This document shows, one piece after another, positions 53,274 to 63,403 of a stretch of DNA of 64,000 nt. Within the stretch, counting starts at the first letter, position 1. Each line of letters opens with the position of its first letter. Position numbers and translations under genes: made by a program. The notes under the pieces were generated by a model. It saw only the letters and a list, made by a program, of their open reading frames with translations, had not been told where the DNA came from and searched no databases. Source of the DNA: JAYEIA01 sp964472505 (GTDB lineage Bacteria > Bacteroidota > Bacteroidia > Bacteroidales > JAADGE01); contig CAYYQW010000003.1 in the NCBI GenBank assembly GCA_964472505.1, positions 34,752 to 98,751 on the forward strand, in the 5' to 3' direction.

Positions 53274-55199
53274 TTAGCTTTTGATGTCTTCCTTTGGAAA
53301 TAAGTCGGATCGCTCAGTATGTTCGTCATCGATCGTAAAAAAGCTTATGGAGTCTTCCAAACTTTGGCTTTGACTTGCTAATTCTTCCGAACCGGTTGAC
53401 AGCTCTTCGGCAGTGGATGAGTTTTGTTGCACCACGGTGTTGTACTGTTGCATGGTTTTATTAATTTGACCGGCATTTTGGCTTTGTTCATTGCTTGCCG
53501 TTGCTATTTCCTGCACTAATTTCGCCGTACTGCTTACATCCGGTACTATTATCCTTAATACTTCACCGAATTTCTCAGCGCTTTCTACACCTGATTCTAC
53601 CATATTGACAATTTCATTGGCAGAGCGTTGTGTATTTTCCGCCAAGCGTCTTACTTCAGTTGCTACAACGGCAAAACCTTTTCCCGATTCTCCGGCTCTG
53701 GCTGCTTCCATAGCTGCATTGATGGCAAGCAGGTCGGTTTTTTCAGCAATTTTATTGATAATTTGAATTTTTTCGGCAATTTCACGCATGGTTTGCAGCG
53801 TACTCTCTGCTGATTTTTGACCCTGAATGATACCTTTTTCTGCCCGGATTGCAATACCCTTTGTTTTTTGGGCATTGTCGGTGTTTTGATTGATTGTTGC
53901 CGTCATTTGTTCAATGGATGTACTTATTTCCTCAATGGATGCAGCCTGTTCGTTGGCTCCTTGTGCAATACTTTGTGCGCTGTTTGATATTTGATTACTG
54001 CCGGCATTTACATTTCCGATATTTTCTTTAATCGAACCGATAATAATTCTTAATTTTTCGGCCATGGTATTAAATGAATTAGCCAGAACCCCTATTTCAT
54101 CGTTTCTTTGAATAGGGATTGATACACTGATGTTTCCGCCGGAAATAATTTCTGCTTGTTTTGCGGTTAGCAGTATGGGTTTACTGAGGCGATCAATAAA
54201 AAAATACATAAGCACGATACTTAGTATCAGAATGATTCCGCCTGCAAGAATTAAAGTAAGCATATCCTGTCTTGTTGATTTCAGGATAGCACTCTCCGGT
54301 ATGGCAATGTATATGTGCCAAGGGGTTTCCGTTTCCCCAAATTCAATGGGATATTCAATCTTTAAGCTGTCTTCTTCATAATACATTTGTTTTTTCGAAG
54401 TACTCAGAAGTGATTTTGCTTTTTCTTGGGAAAAGAATTCCGTAATATTTTTACCGATGTTTGAAGTGGTATCGGTGCTTGCCGCACAAATACCCTCTGC
54501 CGATATGAAAGTAACTGAGCAATTGCCGTCATATAGCTTTTGCTGTAAATTTTTGGCTTCGTTTTGCATATAGTCCACGGAAAAATCTACTCCTACCTCG
54601 CCTAAAAATTTCCCGTCTTCAATATATGGAGCCAGAGCTGATACCATTAGAACTTTTTCATCGCCTACCTCATAAAAGTAGGGATCCATAAAGACTTCTT
54701 TTTTGTTTTTTTTGTGTACTTCAATTATCTCGGCAACTTCTTCCATCAATACTGCAACGGTTTGCGCTTGGCCCTCTTCATCTCTGAATATGTAAGGGTT
54801 AAAAAGTCCGGAGGCATCGTACCAACCGGTATTGGCATATTGGGCGTCTTTATTGTCTAAAGCATTTTCTAATGTAGTAGCAAATATGGCAATAATATCA
54901 TCATTTTTCCTAAGGTTTAATTTAAGTATTTCTTCAGCCGTTTCTCTTGAAAAATCACCGCTTTGTTTTTGTGCTAAAAAGGTATTGCTGATGGTACGAA
55001 GTATTTCAAATTTCCGATCAATTTTGGTTTTTAGCTCTGATGCTTGTAAACTCACGGCTAAATTCAGCCTTTTTTCTGCATTTTCAATATTGTTTGTTCG
55101 GCTGCTTATAATAGAAAATATCGTTAAAGCTGCTGTTGCAATTAAAATTAATATACCGACTGTAAATGCAATCTTAAATTTGAATGAATTGGTCTTCAT
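53274..55199 (-). CDS. Methyl-accepting chemotaxis-type receptor with Cache sensor
   Basis: This 641-residue receptor has membrane helices at about 9-30 and 312-335 enclosing a double-Cache sensor (ANTGWYDASGLFNPYIFRDE, VFMDPYFYEVGDEKVLMVSA, FLGEVGVDFSVDYMQ are typical), then HAMP and a signalling coiled coil with tip TDLLAINAAMEAARAGESGKG. It starts 12 bases after the outer-membrane-barrel gene stops, so the two form an operon. It may feed the CheA encoded at 42-44 kb. Confidence 0.94.
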   Translation of the reverse strand: MKTNSFKFKIAFTVGILILIATAALTIFSIISSRTNNIENAEKRLNLAVSLQASELKTKIDRKFEILRTISNTFLAQKQSGDFSRETAEEILKLNLRKNDDIIAIFATTLENALDNKDAQYANTGWYDASGLFNPYIFRDEEGQAQTVAVLMEEVAEIIEVHKKNKKEVFMDPYFYEVGDEKVLMVSALAPYIEDGKFLGEVGVDFSVDYMQNEAKNLQQKLYDGNCSVTFISAEGICAASTDTTSNIGKNITEFFSQEKAKSLLSTSKKQMYYEEDSLKIEYPIEFGETETPWHIYIAIPESAILKSTRQDMLTLILAGGIILILSIVLMYFFIDRLSKPILLTAKQAEIISGGNISVSIPIQRNDEIGVLANSFNTMAEKLRIIIGSIKENIGNVNAGSNQISNSAQSIAQGANEQAASIEEISTSIEQMTATINQNTDNAQKTKGIAIRAEKGIIQGQKSAESTLQTMREIAEKIQIINKIAEKTDLLAINAAMEAARAGESGKGFAVVATEVRRLAENTQRSANEIVNMVESGVESAEKFGEVLRIIVPDVSSTAKLVQEIATASNEQSQNAGQINKTMQQYNTVVQQNSSTAEELSTGSEELASQSQSLEDSISFFTIDDEHTERSDLFPKEDIKS

Positions 55200-55211
55200 G
55201 TTGTACGGGTT

Positions 55212-55964
55212 CTAAAATGATAAAGAAAAAACTGTGAATACTCGGTTTGCGTCCGGATTAGCTATGAATTCAAAACTTAGAGGGAGCGAGAATTTTTCGG
55301 TTACGGAAATTGTTTTTGACACTTTTGCACCGATGTTAACTATTCCAAATCCGTCAACACCATATACGATGCTTTCGTGGGTAGCAGCTCCGAATGTGAA
55401 TTCCAGTTCGTTGTTGTTAATTGCTAAGGGCAAGCTGAGCTCTAAGTAACCGGAATAATTATTCTCAGAACCGAGTATCGGCTCTCCGGTTGCGGCATCA
55501 TAGCTTTCAATTGCTTTATCGAAACCGAAAAATATTACGGAGCCCGTAAGTTTTAAAGGAAATTTTTCGGAGAATTGGTAAGCTAAGGATGCATCCAGAA
55601 TGTGTGCCGTTTCATCGGGATTGTAGTTAAAAAATCCTTCTCCGAAACCGGCATCAACGTCTGTTACAGTCAGGCTTAAATTTCCAAAGTGGTACGCCAT
55701 CCAAAGATTTGGTTCAAAGTATTGTCCGTTAAGGCTTACAGAACCCCATGCTCCTACCATAAAGTTTTTATAAGCCCAAAACCCCCAACCTTGAATATTG
55801 GGTGAGTTGTCAAACGGAACGCCCCGCCAAATGTATGCCGAAACAATATCTGCACCGGCCTCCGCCATGGTATTACTTGTTTCGGATTCTTCTTGTGCTT
55901 GGCTCATAAATGTGCCGCTAACTAAAAACAGAAAGAGTACTGATTTGAGTAGGATTTTTTTCAT
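55212..55964 (-). CDS. Putative outer-membrane beta-barrel protein (TorF/Gcw_chp-like)
   Basis: This 250-residue protein has a signal peptide (about 1-23, ending MSQAQ) and alternating strands ending in an aromatic residue (VFTVFSLSF), as outer-membrane barrels do. The opening GADIVSAYIWRGVPFDNSPNIQG with GFWAYKNFMVGAWGSVSL resembles the Gcw_chp/TorF family. Its role is unknown. Co-transcription with a chemoreceptor is unusual and may mean that it admits the ligand sensed by that receptor. Confidence 0.65.
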   Translation of the reverse strand: MKKILLKSVLFLFLVSGTFMSQAQEESETSNTMAEAGADIVSAYIWRGVPFDNSPNIQGWGFWAYKNFMVGAWGSVSLNGQYFEPNLWMAYHFGNLSLTVTDVDAGFGEGFFNYNPDETAHILDASLAYQFSEKFPLKLTGSVIFFGFDKAIESYDAATGEPILGSENNYSGYLELSLPLAINNNELEFTFGAATHESIVYGVDGFGIVNIGAKVSKTISVTEKFSLPLSFEFIANPDANRVFTVFSLSF

Positions 55965-56291
55965 ATTACATAATTATAATTAAAATATCCGATATTCTTG
56001 ATTCCAGTAATTTATGCAATAATCATACCCTAAAACTAAGAAAGATGTATTTTTTTTGCAGTTTACTCTAAACTTAAGGTTGTTTGTACCGGGGTGGTAT
56101 AAGTTTGCTTTAGATTTATTATTTAGTCTTCAATTTTTCTACTTTTGTATGCAAACAAACCGTAAAAACAAACTGTTGTATTTATAATGGTTTATTTGAT
56201 TACGATATTTTTGAATTGATAAATAAGATTAGCATCATTACAGTACCTTAGGGTATCTTATCCTAAGCTTACATTTTTTAATATTATCTGA
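55965..56291. other. Divergent intergenic region with a possible promoter
   Basis: No gene is visible in these 327 bases. A TACTTTTG -7 box at 56140-56147 on the plus strand could drive the outer-membrane uptake operon starting at 56292, but no good -33 lies 19 bases upstream. No promoter for the minus-strand barrel/receptor operon could be recognised. Confidence 0.4.
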
Positions 56292-57029
56292 ATGCGGAAT
56301 TACAGCCTTTTTACATCAGTGTTGGTTTTTTATTTTTTACAACTGCCTGCTTTTTCTCAAAATGTTTCAGACAGCCGGATTTTTGCGAAAACATATAATA
56401 AGGCAGTTGAACAGTATGGGCCCGATGATATACTTGTTTTCGGTAAGCTCTATTTTAAATTGCATTATAAGCCCGACGGGCACCCTTTTTTGCAAACTGA
56501 AGATTTTTTGCCCGGTGCAGTATATATCGGAAATAAAGTATATTCCGATGTGCCTCTGCTTTTCGATATTGAAAGGCATATCTTTGTAATTAAAGCCGTA
56601 ACACAAGATCAGTCCGAGAAATTAGTTTGGCTCAATCCGAATCGAATTGATTCCGTGAGGCTTCAAGGCCGTCTTTTCATACATTCCGCACATTTACCTC
56701 ATGAATTGCCTCGGGTTGGATATTTTGAGATTTTTGGTGATGATGATTTAAAATTGATGATATTTCATACAAAATATTATAAGTCCGTCAGGAATATTAC
56801 CGGAGATAATTCCGTAGGAGAATACTCCAAACGTTATGATGTTCGAGTTTTATTCAAAGACGGTGAACTCCGGCGAGTAAATTCTCGAAGAAATTTTTTA
56901 AATGCTTTCGAGCAAGACAAAAGAGTGCTCAGGCGTTTTATGAGAAAAAATCGTATGCGTTACCGAAATGCCGAAGCCCGGCAATTACAATCACTTATTA
57001 ACTTTTGCAATGAAAACCTATCTCAATAA
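56292..57029 (+). CDS. Exported protein of unknown function, first gene of the uptake operon
   Basis: This 245-residue protein has a signal peptide (about 1-22, ending PAFSQ). Its middle is strand-rich (FGKLYFKLHYKP, YFEIFGDDDLKLMIFHTKYY) and its end is a basic helix (RRFMRKNRMRYRNAE). I do not recognise a family. Its stop overlaps the start of the TonB receptor gene by 20 bases, so it is likely translated together with that receptor and may be its periplasmic partner. Confidence 0.8.
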   Translation: MRNYSLFTSVLVFYFLQLPAFSQNVSDSRIFAKTYNKAVEQYGPDDILVFGKLYFKLHYKPDGHPFLQTEDFLPGAVYIGNKVYSDVPLLFDIERHIFVIKAVTQDQSEKLVWLNPNRIDSVRLQGRLFIHSAHLPHELPRVGYFEIFGDDDLKLMIFHTKYYKSVRNITGDNSVGEYSKRYDVRVLFKDGELRRVNSRRNFLNAFEQDKRVLRRFMRKNRMRYRNAEARQLQSLINFCNENLSQ

Positions 57030-59793
57030 AACCATATTTTTAATTATCAGTTTTCTGTTTTTGCATGCTTCATTATTCGGACAGGCCGATGAGCCGAAAA
57101 TTTCCGGTAAGTACAAGAATCTGCAATGGGAAGATTTTGTCAGTCAGTTTGAAAAGGATAATAATCTTCGAGTTTTCTATCCGACAGACAGTCTTTCAGA
57201 GCTTAGGGTGAATTTTGATTTTACAGAAGCTTCCGCCAAGCAGGTATTGAACGATTTCTTATCTGTACACGGATATCGCGTGGCTTTTGATACCGAAAAT
57301 ATCTTTATCACAAAAAATACCGAACTGCAAACTCAGCTGCCCGAAACTTTTTTCCGGTCTCGTTATTTTGGTTTTACGGAGTCGGAAAACGGTGAAAGTG
57401 ATAAATATTCGGCCAACGGCGAAACCTATGTCTCGCGTATCAGGACGGTGGGAGAAAATAATAAAGACGAAAAAAAATACGCAACTTTCAGCGGATACAT
57501 TACCAATAGTTACGACGGCAGTCCCGTGGTTGGTGCTGTGATGCAAATTGGAGAAACCGGGCAATCAGAAGTAACCAACAGTGCCGGTTTTTTTAGCTTT
57601 ACTTTAAAAAAGGGAACATACACCTTAAATATCAAAAGCGTAGAGGTGGAGTCGGTTTCTATTATCGTACATTTGCTTTCCGACGGCTCGTTAAATATTG
57701 AATTGAACAGACGCTATGTGGCTTTGGATGAGGTTCTGGTAAGCTCCGAAACATTTCACAATGTAAAAAGTACCAATTTGGGTTTTGAGAAACTTTCGGC
57801 TTTCAAAACGGCAGAAATACCTTCGTCCATCGGTGAGAACGATATTGTAAAAGCCGGTTTGCTTTTGCCCGGAATTCAGGCAGTAGGCGAGGGGGCTTCG
57901 GGATTCAATGTGCGCGGAAGCCCGGTGGATCAAAATATGTTTTATCTGGATCGTTTGCCGGTTTATAATACATCCCATTTTCTGGGGTTTTTCTCATCAT
58001 TTAATGCTGCTGCCATTGATGAATTTACGATTTATAAAAGCAGTATTCCGGCTGAATACAGCGGCAGTTTGGCTTCAGTTATCGAGATAAAAGCTAAAGA
58101 CGGCAACAAACGTCATTTTTCCGCAGCCGGCGGTATCAGCCCGGTCTCGGCCAATATTCAAGCCGAAGGCCCTATTGTACAAGACCGCATAAGCTATATG
58201 TTGAGCTTACGCTCAAGCTATTCCAATTGGATTTTTAATATGATAAATAATCCGGTTTTGAATAAAAGCAGTGCTTCTTTTCAAGATTTCATAGGTAAGT
58301 TTACTTTTGATGTAAATCAAAAAAATAAAATTAAGTTGCTTTCCTATTATTCCGCAGACCACAGTAATCTTGGCGGAGATAATATTTATGATTATCAGAC
58401 TACCGGCGGTGGTATTGAATGGAATAGAATAATTGCCGATAAGCATAATTTGAACACCAACCTGGTGTACATGAATTACAGCTATACGGAAACGAATAAG
58501 CAACAACGCCTGTATGCTTATAAATTGCCTTATGCTTTAGAGCATGCCGAATTGAACAGCAAACTTAATATTCGTATTAACGAAATGCATAAGCTAACCA
58601 TTGGTTTAAACAGTATTTTATATTTGTCTGATCACGGAAGCGCTGAACCTGCCGATAAGCAATCAATGCTTGTGCGCAAAGATTTTATAAAAGAGCAGGC
58701 TCTCTTGTCAGGCATCTTCATCAATGAGCAATGGAAAGTATTTGATAATTTAACCCTTAACGGTAGTTTTCGTTTGAATAGTTACAATTATCTTGGCCCG
58801 GCCTCGGTTTTTGAATACCGTTCCGAGAGCCCTTATATTCCCGATAATGTGATTGACACCCTAAATTACTCAAGTTTTGAAACTGTAAAGTCATATTTTC
58901 ATCCCGATTTTCGACTTTCTGCTAATTTCAGACTATTTGATAATTTTTCGGTAAAAGCCGGTTACAATAATATGTATCAGTACATTTTCATGATGTCAAA
59001 TACCATTGCTGCATCTCCGGTAAACAAGTGGAAACTTGCCGATGCCAATTTGAAGCCCATTCGCGGGAAACAGTATTCTGCAGGCTTTTATTATAACTCA
59101 AAAAATTCGGCTTACGAAATATCTGTTGAAGCCTATTATAAAGATTTAAGCAATTTCAAAGACTATAAAGACGGCGCCAATATTGTATTTAGTGAAGTGC
59201 CGGAATTTGATATTCTGGAAGGAGATTTAGATGCCTACGGCCTTGAGCTTATGTTTAAGAAGACCTACGGACGCCTGAACGGCTGGGTGAATTACAGCTA
59301 CTCCCGAGCGATTGTTCAAACTCGCAGTCCCTTTCCCGAACAACAAGCCAACCGAGGCAACCCTTATCCGGCAAGCTACGATAAACCTCATGCCTTTAAT
59401 TTTGTGGGCAATTATAAATTCGGACGCCGGTTCAGTGTTTCTTCAAATATTGTATATTCAACCGGACGGCCGATAACTTACCCGGTGGGTGTTTATTATT
59501 TAGATAATATGCAGTTGCTGAATTATTCGGGCAGAAACGAGTTTCGCATTCCCGATTACTTTCGACTTGATTTATCCCTAAAGCTGGAAGGTAATTTAAA
59601 AGTTAACAAAAAAGCTCACGGTACATGGGTGCTCTCGGCATACAATCTTACAGGCAGAGATAATATTTATTCGGTATTTTTTAGATCGGAAGAAGGGAAA
59701 ATTCAAAGTTACAAGATGTCCGTTTTTGCAGAACCTGTTATTACAATTTCATATCAGTTCAAATTAGGAAATTATGCTGACAAATATTATTAA
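57010..59793 (+). CDS. TonB-dependent receptor with STN and carboxypeptidase-like N-terminal domains
   Basis: From the ATG at 57010 (MKTYLNKTIF) the protein has 927 residues. Domains in order: signal peptide (about 1-24, ending ASLFGQ), STN domain (about 30-105), a carboxypeptidase-regulatory-like domain (about 155-235; YATFSGYITNSYDGSPVVGA), plug (about 265-365; SGFNVRGSPVDQNMFYLDRLP) and a beta-barrel to the end (TISYQFKLGNY). The STN domain usually signals to an anti-sigma/sigma pair, but no FecR gene lies nearby. It overlaps both neighbours by 20 bases. Confidence 0.93.
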   Translation: MKTYLNKTIFLIISFLFLHASLFGQADEPKISGKYKNLQWEDFVSQFEKDNNLRVFYPTDSLSELRVNFDFTEASAKQVLNDFLSVHGYRVAFDTENIFITKNTELQTQLPETFFRSRYFGFTESENGESDKYSANGETYVSRIRTVGENNKDEKKYATFSGYITNSYDGSPVVGAVMQIGETGQSEVTNSAGFFSFTLKKGTYTLNIKSVEVESVSIIVHLLSDGSLNIELNRRYVALDEVLVSSETFHNVKSTNLGFEKLSAFKTAEIPSSIGENDIVKAGLLLPGIQAVGEGASGFNVRGSPVDQNMFYLDRLPVYNTSHFLGFFSSFNAAAIDEFTIYKSSIPAEYSGSLASVIEIKAKDGNKRHFSAAGGISPVSANIQAEGPIVQDRISYMLSLRSSYSNWIFNMINNPVLNKSSASFQDFIGKFTFDVNQKNKIKLLSYYSADHSNLGGDNIYDYQTTGGGIEWNRIIADKHNLNTNLVYMNYSYTETNKQQRLYAYKLPYALEHAELNSKLNIRINEMHKLTIGLNSILYLSDHGSAEPADKQSMLVRKDFIKEQALLSGIFINEQWKVFDNLTLNGSFRLNSYNYLGPASVFEYRSESPYIPDNVIDTLNYSSFETVKSYFHPDFRLSANFRLFDNFSVKAGYNNMYQYIFMMSNTIAASPVNKWKLADANLKPIRGKQYSAGFYYNSKNSAYEISVEAYYKDLSNFKDYKDGANIVFSEVPEFDILEGDLDAYGLELMFKKTYGRLNGWVNYSYSRAIVQTRSPFPEQQANRGNPYPASYDKPHAFNFVGNYKFGRRFSVSSNIVYSTGRPITYPVGVYYLDNMQLLNYSGRNEFRIPDYFRLDLSLKLEGNLKVNKKAHGTWVLSAYNLTGRDNIYSVFFRSEEGKIQSYKMSVFAEPVITISYQFKLGNYADKYY

Positions 59794-60898
59794 AAAAACT
59801 TTAGTATTACTCTTGCTTACCCTTGTAACTTGCGTTGAGCCTTTTAAGCCCGACTTTGAAGCTTACGAGAAAGCCTTGGTGGCAGAAGGCATCATTACGG
59901 ATGAGGAAGGCCCCTACAGAGTCAATCTGTCGGAAACAGCCGGGAATTATCATCCGCGCTTTAGGCCTATAAGTGAAGCCATAGTTGTTATTGAAGATGA
60001 TTTGGGCAACACGACAACGCTTAATGAAAAGAACCCAGGTGAGTATTATACAAACGCTAATTTTAGAGCTTTTTCGGGCAGAAAATACCAGCTTAAGATA
60101 GAGCTTGAAAACGGAGAAAAGTATGCTTCCGATTTTTCTGAATTGAAGGAAAAACTCCCAATTGATTCTTTATACGCAAAGCTCGAAACAACCGAAGACC
60201 CTGTTAACGGAGCAATTATACCGGGTTATCGCTTTTATGCGGATATCAACACCGAACCGAATACCGAAACCTATCTGGCATGGCGCGGTACTGAAACCTA
60301 TGAGTATATATCAAGTTTTACCATTGATTATATTTACGACGGCGAAATAAAACCTTTTGATGAACCCTATATTTATTACCGTTGCTGGAAAACCCAAAGT
60401 GTACATAAAACAACTTTGTTGGAAAGCCCGGTTGAGCTGTCGCAAACCAATATTTCTGTTCCTTTAAACCATACACATTTATCAAAATTCAATATTAAAT
60501 ACAGCCTTTTGTTGAAACAGTATGTTATTGAAAAAGAAACACATGATTATCTCAAAAAAATTAACGATTTGAATGAATCGCAAGGTACATTTTATGATAC
60601 CCAACCCTTTCGAGTTTACGGAAATATCAAAAATATAAATGATCCGGATGAATATGTGGCCGGTTATTTTTATGCCGCTGCTAAAACCGAAAAACGCATT
60701 TTTATATCCGACGACAGTTATACTATTGAAAGATGCCAACCGGATTATCGCGGTTTTGCATTTATCGGTATGGCGTCTCCGGCTACTTATCCGATTTATA
60801 TCACTTCTTTCGGCGGAAGAAGAGCCGTTGCGCCTAAAGCATGCTTCGATTGTCGCCTAAAAGGAGGGCATACGGAAAAACCTGACTTTTGGGAATAG
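59774..60898 (+). CDS. DUF4249-family surface lipoprotein
   Basis: This 374-residue lipoprotein has the lipobox LVTC, so Cys20 would be lipidated. The start EPFKPDFEAYEKALVAEGIITDEEGPYRVNLSET and the segment FRAFSGRKYQLKIELENGEKY are typical of DUF4249. These lipoproteins are encoded next to STN/plug-type TonB receptors and may act as substrate-binding lids. It overlaps the receptor gene by 20 bases and is followed after 62 bases by the MG2-like gene. Confidence 0.88.
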   Translation: MLTNIIKKTLVLLLLTLVTCVEPFKPDFEAYEKALVAEGIITDEEGPYRVNLSETAGNYHPRFRPISEAIVVIEDDLGNTTTLNEKNPGEYYTNANFRAFSGRKYQLKIELENGEKYASDFSELKEKLPIDSLYAKLETTEDPVNGAIIPGYRFYADINTEPNTETYLAWRGTETYEYISSFTIDYIYDGEIKPFDEPYIYYRCWKTQSVHKTTLLESPVELSQTNISVPLNHTHLSKFNIKYSLLLKQYVIEKETHDYLKKINDLNESQGTFYDTQPFRVYGNIKNINDPDEYVAGYFYAAAKTEKRIFISDDSYTIERCQPDYRGFAFIGMASPATYPIYITSFGGRRAVAPKACFDCRLKGGHTEKPDFWE

Positions 60899-60960
60899 TA
60901 TTCCGATTAAGGCTTTTGTATCTTGAATATACAGATTAAACCGTTGAAAATACATGTAAA

Positions 60961-63267
60961 ATGATTCCAATCCATAGCATTACCAAACAAGTTTCACTAT
61001 TTCTTGTCTTTATCTTTGTATTTAATTGCAGTTATGCGCAAAACCGAACCATTGAAAACGAATATGTGGTAATCTCCACGGATCGGTCGGTATATCTAAG
61101 CGGCGAACAAATATATTTTACGGCTTTTTATGATAACTATTTGCCCGAAAGCTCCAACAATATCAGCAATATCCTATATGTAGAAGTTTATAATAAGCGT
61201 GAGGCCATAGTCCGGGAAAAATTTAAAATTACAGACAAAGTTATCAAAGGTAAACTGCACTTACCCGATGACATTTACTCCGGCAATTATTTTATACGAG
61301 CATATACAAAGTTTCAGCGCAATATGCCGGCTATGCGTATGCACAATCTTTTACTTGCAATTGTTAACCCCAATGAAGCTTTTCCCAAAGAAGATGTTAG
61401 CAGCCGCCCTTTAGTTGAAAGTTTACGCATTGATACCGACAGTTCGGAATACCTGTTTCGATTCAACGGGCCGGTCAGGCAAATTGATCGGCTTGTCGTG
61501 ATGAAAAATTCCGGAGAAACTCTAAAAAGCTTACCCGCAAATTCAAGCCGTTTGTTTAGTTTCAAAACAGCTAAAAACGACAGCATAAATTATACCGTAG
61601 GCTGCATCAACCCCGAAGGCGACACCTTGGTTAATATGGTTCTAAAAGATGCACCTCAAGCTAAAGTGGGTATCAAATTGCAAACTCGAGAAAATAAGGC
61701 AGAGCTGTATCTTAATGTAAACCGAGAAGTCATTGCTCAGTATGGGAGTGATATGAGGCTTATTGTGAAAAATTCACATTACGAAACCATAAGCGACCGT
61801 CTTCTGAACCTTGTCCAAGATGACTTATTAGTATTTAAGCCCGGACGCTTTTCTGAACCGGGTATATACTATTTTATACTTGAAAATTTTAATTCTGAAA
61901 TCGTATATGTTTCGGCTGCCTTTGTTGGCGACGCAGCACCCGGACAGGAACTGTTCTCCCTTTCACAACAAATGGTCTCGCCGCGAAATGCTGTAACGCT
62001 TAATTTCAAAAACGAATCACAAGTGGCATATTCCGATCTCAGTGTTTTGATGCCCGGGCTGCAGTACGAAGTCAGTGAGAGCCTTCCGCATCACCTGAGC
62101 TTTAGCCATACTTTGCTTCGCTCTTGGCTTTATACACGGCCTGTTAACAGCAAAGCTGTCATTGCGCAGCTTAATGCAGCCTTGCGCTGGCAGTCCGCTG
62201 AGTTGAACTCTGAAAGATTTTTGAAGAATTTATTTTATGTTTTTCCGCAACCCCCTATCTATACCCCCGACATACGCGATGTAAGTATCAGCGGGAAGGC
62301 CATATACTCTTCAACCGGAAAGCCGGCAGCCGATATCGATGTATTTGCTTCGGTGGTTTACGGCGAAAATCAAATACATCATGTAAGAACTGACAAAAAC
62401 GGAAAATTTATTTTTTCTTTAAATAATATTGAAGAAAAACAAAATGTCTTTATTACTACAAGGCCGGAGCAAGGCGATTTAAGTTTAAATGTTTTAAGCG
62501 ATTTTCATAAAGAAAAACCCATACCCGCTGATATGCCCCTGCTTGTTGATACTACAGATACAGAATTATTTCGTCGGCTCTATTTGAACCGACAGCTCAA
62601 TCAGCTTTTTGTAAAACAGTCAGATGAGGAAGAAACTCACATCGGTTATTCTACCGTAAATTTTACGGGATTACAAAACTACAGAACTGTTTTGGATGAA
62701 TACATAAAAATGCCGAACATGGAAGATGTGTTTCATGAATTGATACCTTTCGTAAAAGCTTCGGAAACTAAGAGCGGATATAAGTTGCAGATATATAATG
62801 AGGAACTAAAAAGCTTCTATGATAACCCTTTAGTCTTGGTGGATTATATGCCTGTTTTTGATATCAGCCGTTTGATGAAAACCGATCCCGACAAATTAGA
62901 GCTTATTGATGTGATAAACCAAATGGTTGTTACCGGCAATTATTTGTTTGACGGCCTTGTGCTTATTACTACAAAAACCAAAGATTTTGCCGGCATGAAA
63001 ATTCCCGACAAATCAATATATTTAAAATACAGTGGTGTGCAAAAACAAACATATCCGGTTTTTCCTGAGTATACAGAGGCTTCAGACCAAGCAGATCCGG
63101 AACCTGATTTTAGGCATGTGTTGCATTATCGCACCTTTAGTCAAGAGTTTCCTGAAAGCTACACTTTCTATACTTCCGATCAAAACGGCGTTTATGAAAT
63201 AATCCTAACCGGCCGCACAAAAGACGGTCACACTTTTAAAACACTGAAAACAATAAGCGTAAAATAA
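60961..63267 (+). CDS. Exported MG2/plug-like protein of the uptake operon
   Basis: This 768-residue protein has a signal peptide (about 1-26). An N-terminal macroglobulin MG2-like domain (about 35-130; VISTDRSVYLSGEQIYFTAF, YSGNYFIRAYTKFQR) is followed by further beta domains, a carboxypeptidase-regulatory-like segment (about 440-510; VSISGKAIYSSTGKPAADID) and a degenerate plug-like end without a barrel. Proteins of this build accompany TonB receptors in Bacteroidota and may help hold or process the cargo. Specific function unknown. Confidence 0.75.
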   Translation: MIPIHSITKQVSLFLVFIFVFNCSYAQNRTIENEYVVISTDRSVYLSGEQIYFTAFYDNYLPESSNNISNILYVEVYNKREAIVREKFKITDKVIKGKLHLPDDIYSGNYFIRAYTKFQRNMPAMRMHNLLLAIVNPNEAFPKEDVSSRPLVESLRIDTDSSEYLFRFNGPVRQIDRLVVMKNSGETLKSLPANSSRLFSFKTAKNDSINYTVGCINPEGDTLVNMVLKDAPQAKVGIKLQTRENKAELYLNVNREVIAQYGSDMRLIVKNSHYETISDRLLNLVQDDLLVFKPGRFSEPGIYYFILENFNSEIVYVSAAFVGDAAPGQELFSLSQQMVSPRNAVTLNFKNESQVAYSDLSVLMPGLQYEVSESLPHHLSFSHTLLRSWLYTRPVNSKAVIAQLNAALRWQSAELNSERFLKNLFYVFPQPPIYTPDIRDVSISGKAIYSSTGKPAADIDVFASVVYGENQIHHVRTDKNGKFIFSLNNIEEKQNVFITTRPEQGDLSLNVLSDFHKEKPIPADMPLLVDTTDTELFRRLYLNRQLNQLFVKQSDEEETHIGYSTVNFTGLQNYRTVLDEYIKMPNMEDVFHELIPFVKASETKSGYKLQIYNEELKSFYDNPLVLVDYMPVFDISRLMKTDPDKLELIDVINQMVVTGNYLFDGLVLITTKTKDFAGMKIPDKSIYLKYSGVQKQTYPVFPEYTEASDQADPEPDFRHVLHYRTFSQEFPESYTFYTSDQNGVYEIILTGRTKDGHTFKTLKTISVK

Positions 63268-63309
63268 AGATATTTCTATTTTCCTGACCTTATATATAAT
63301 GGTTCGTTA

Positions 63310-63403
63310 AACTTTGCCAAAGTTGCAGTTTGCAAACTGTAATGAAGCTAATAATCAACACTGTAAGTGAAACAGATAAACTTTGGCAAAGTTCTCATTT
63401 TCA
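63310..63403 (+). repeat. Dispersed repeat A, copy 2, with palindromic ends
   Basis: This copy extends further left than the one at 12.2 kb. AACTTTGCCAAAGTT (63310-63324) and AACTTTGGCAAAGTT (63379-63393) are inverted copies and each nearly self-complementary. The perfect palindrome CAGTTTGCAAACTG occupies 63326-63339. Bases 63327-63403 match 12224-12300 with four differences. It lies between the uptake operon and the rRNA promoters. Confidence 0.8.
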
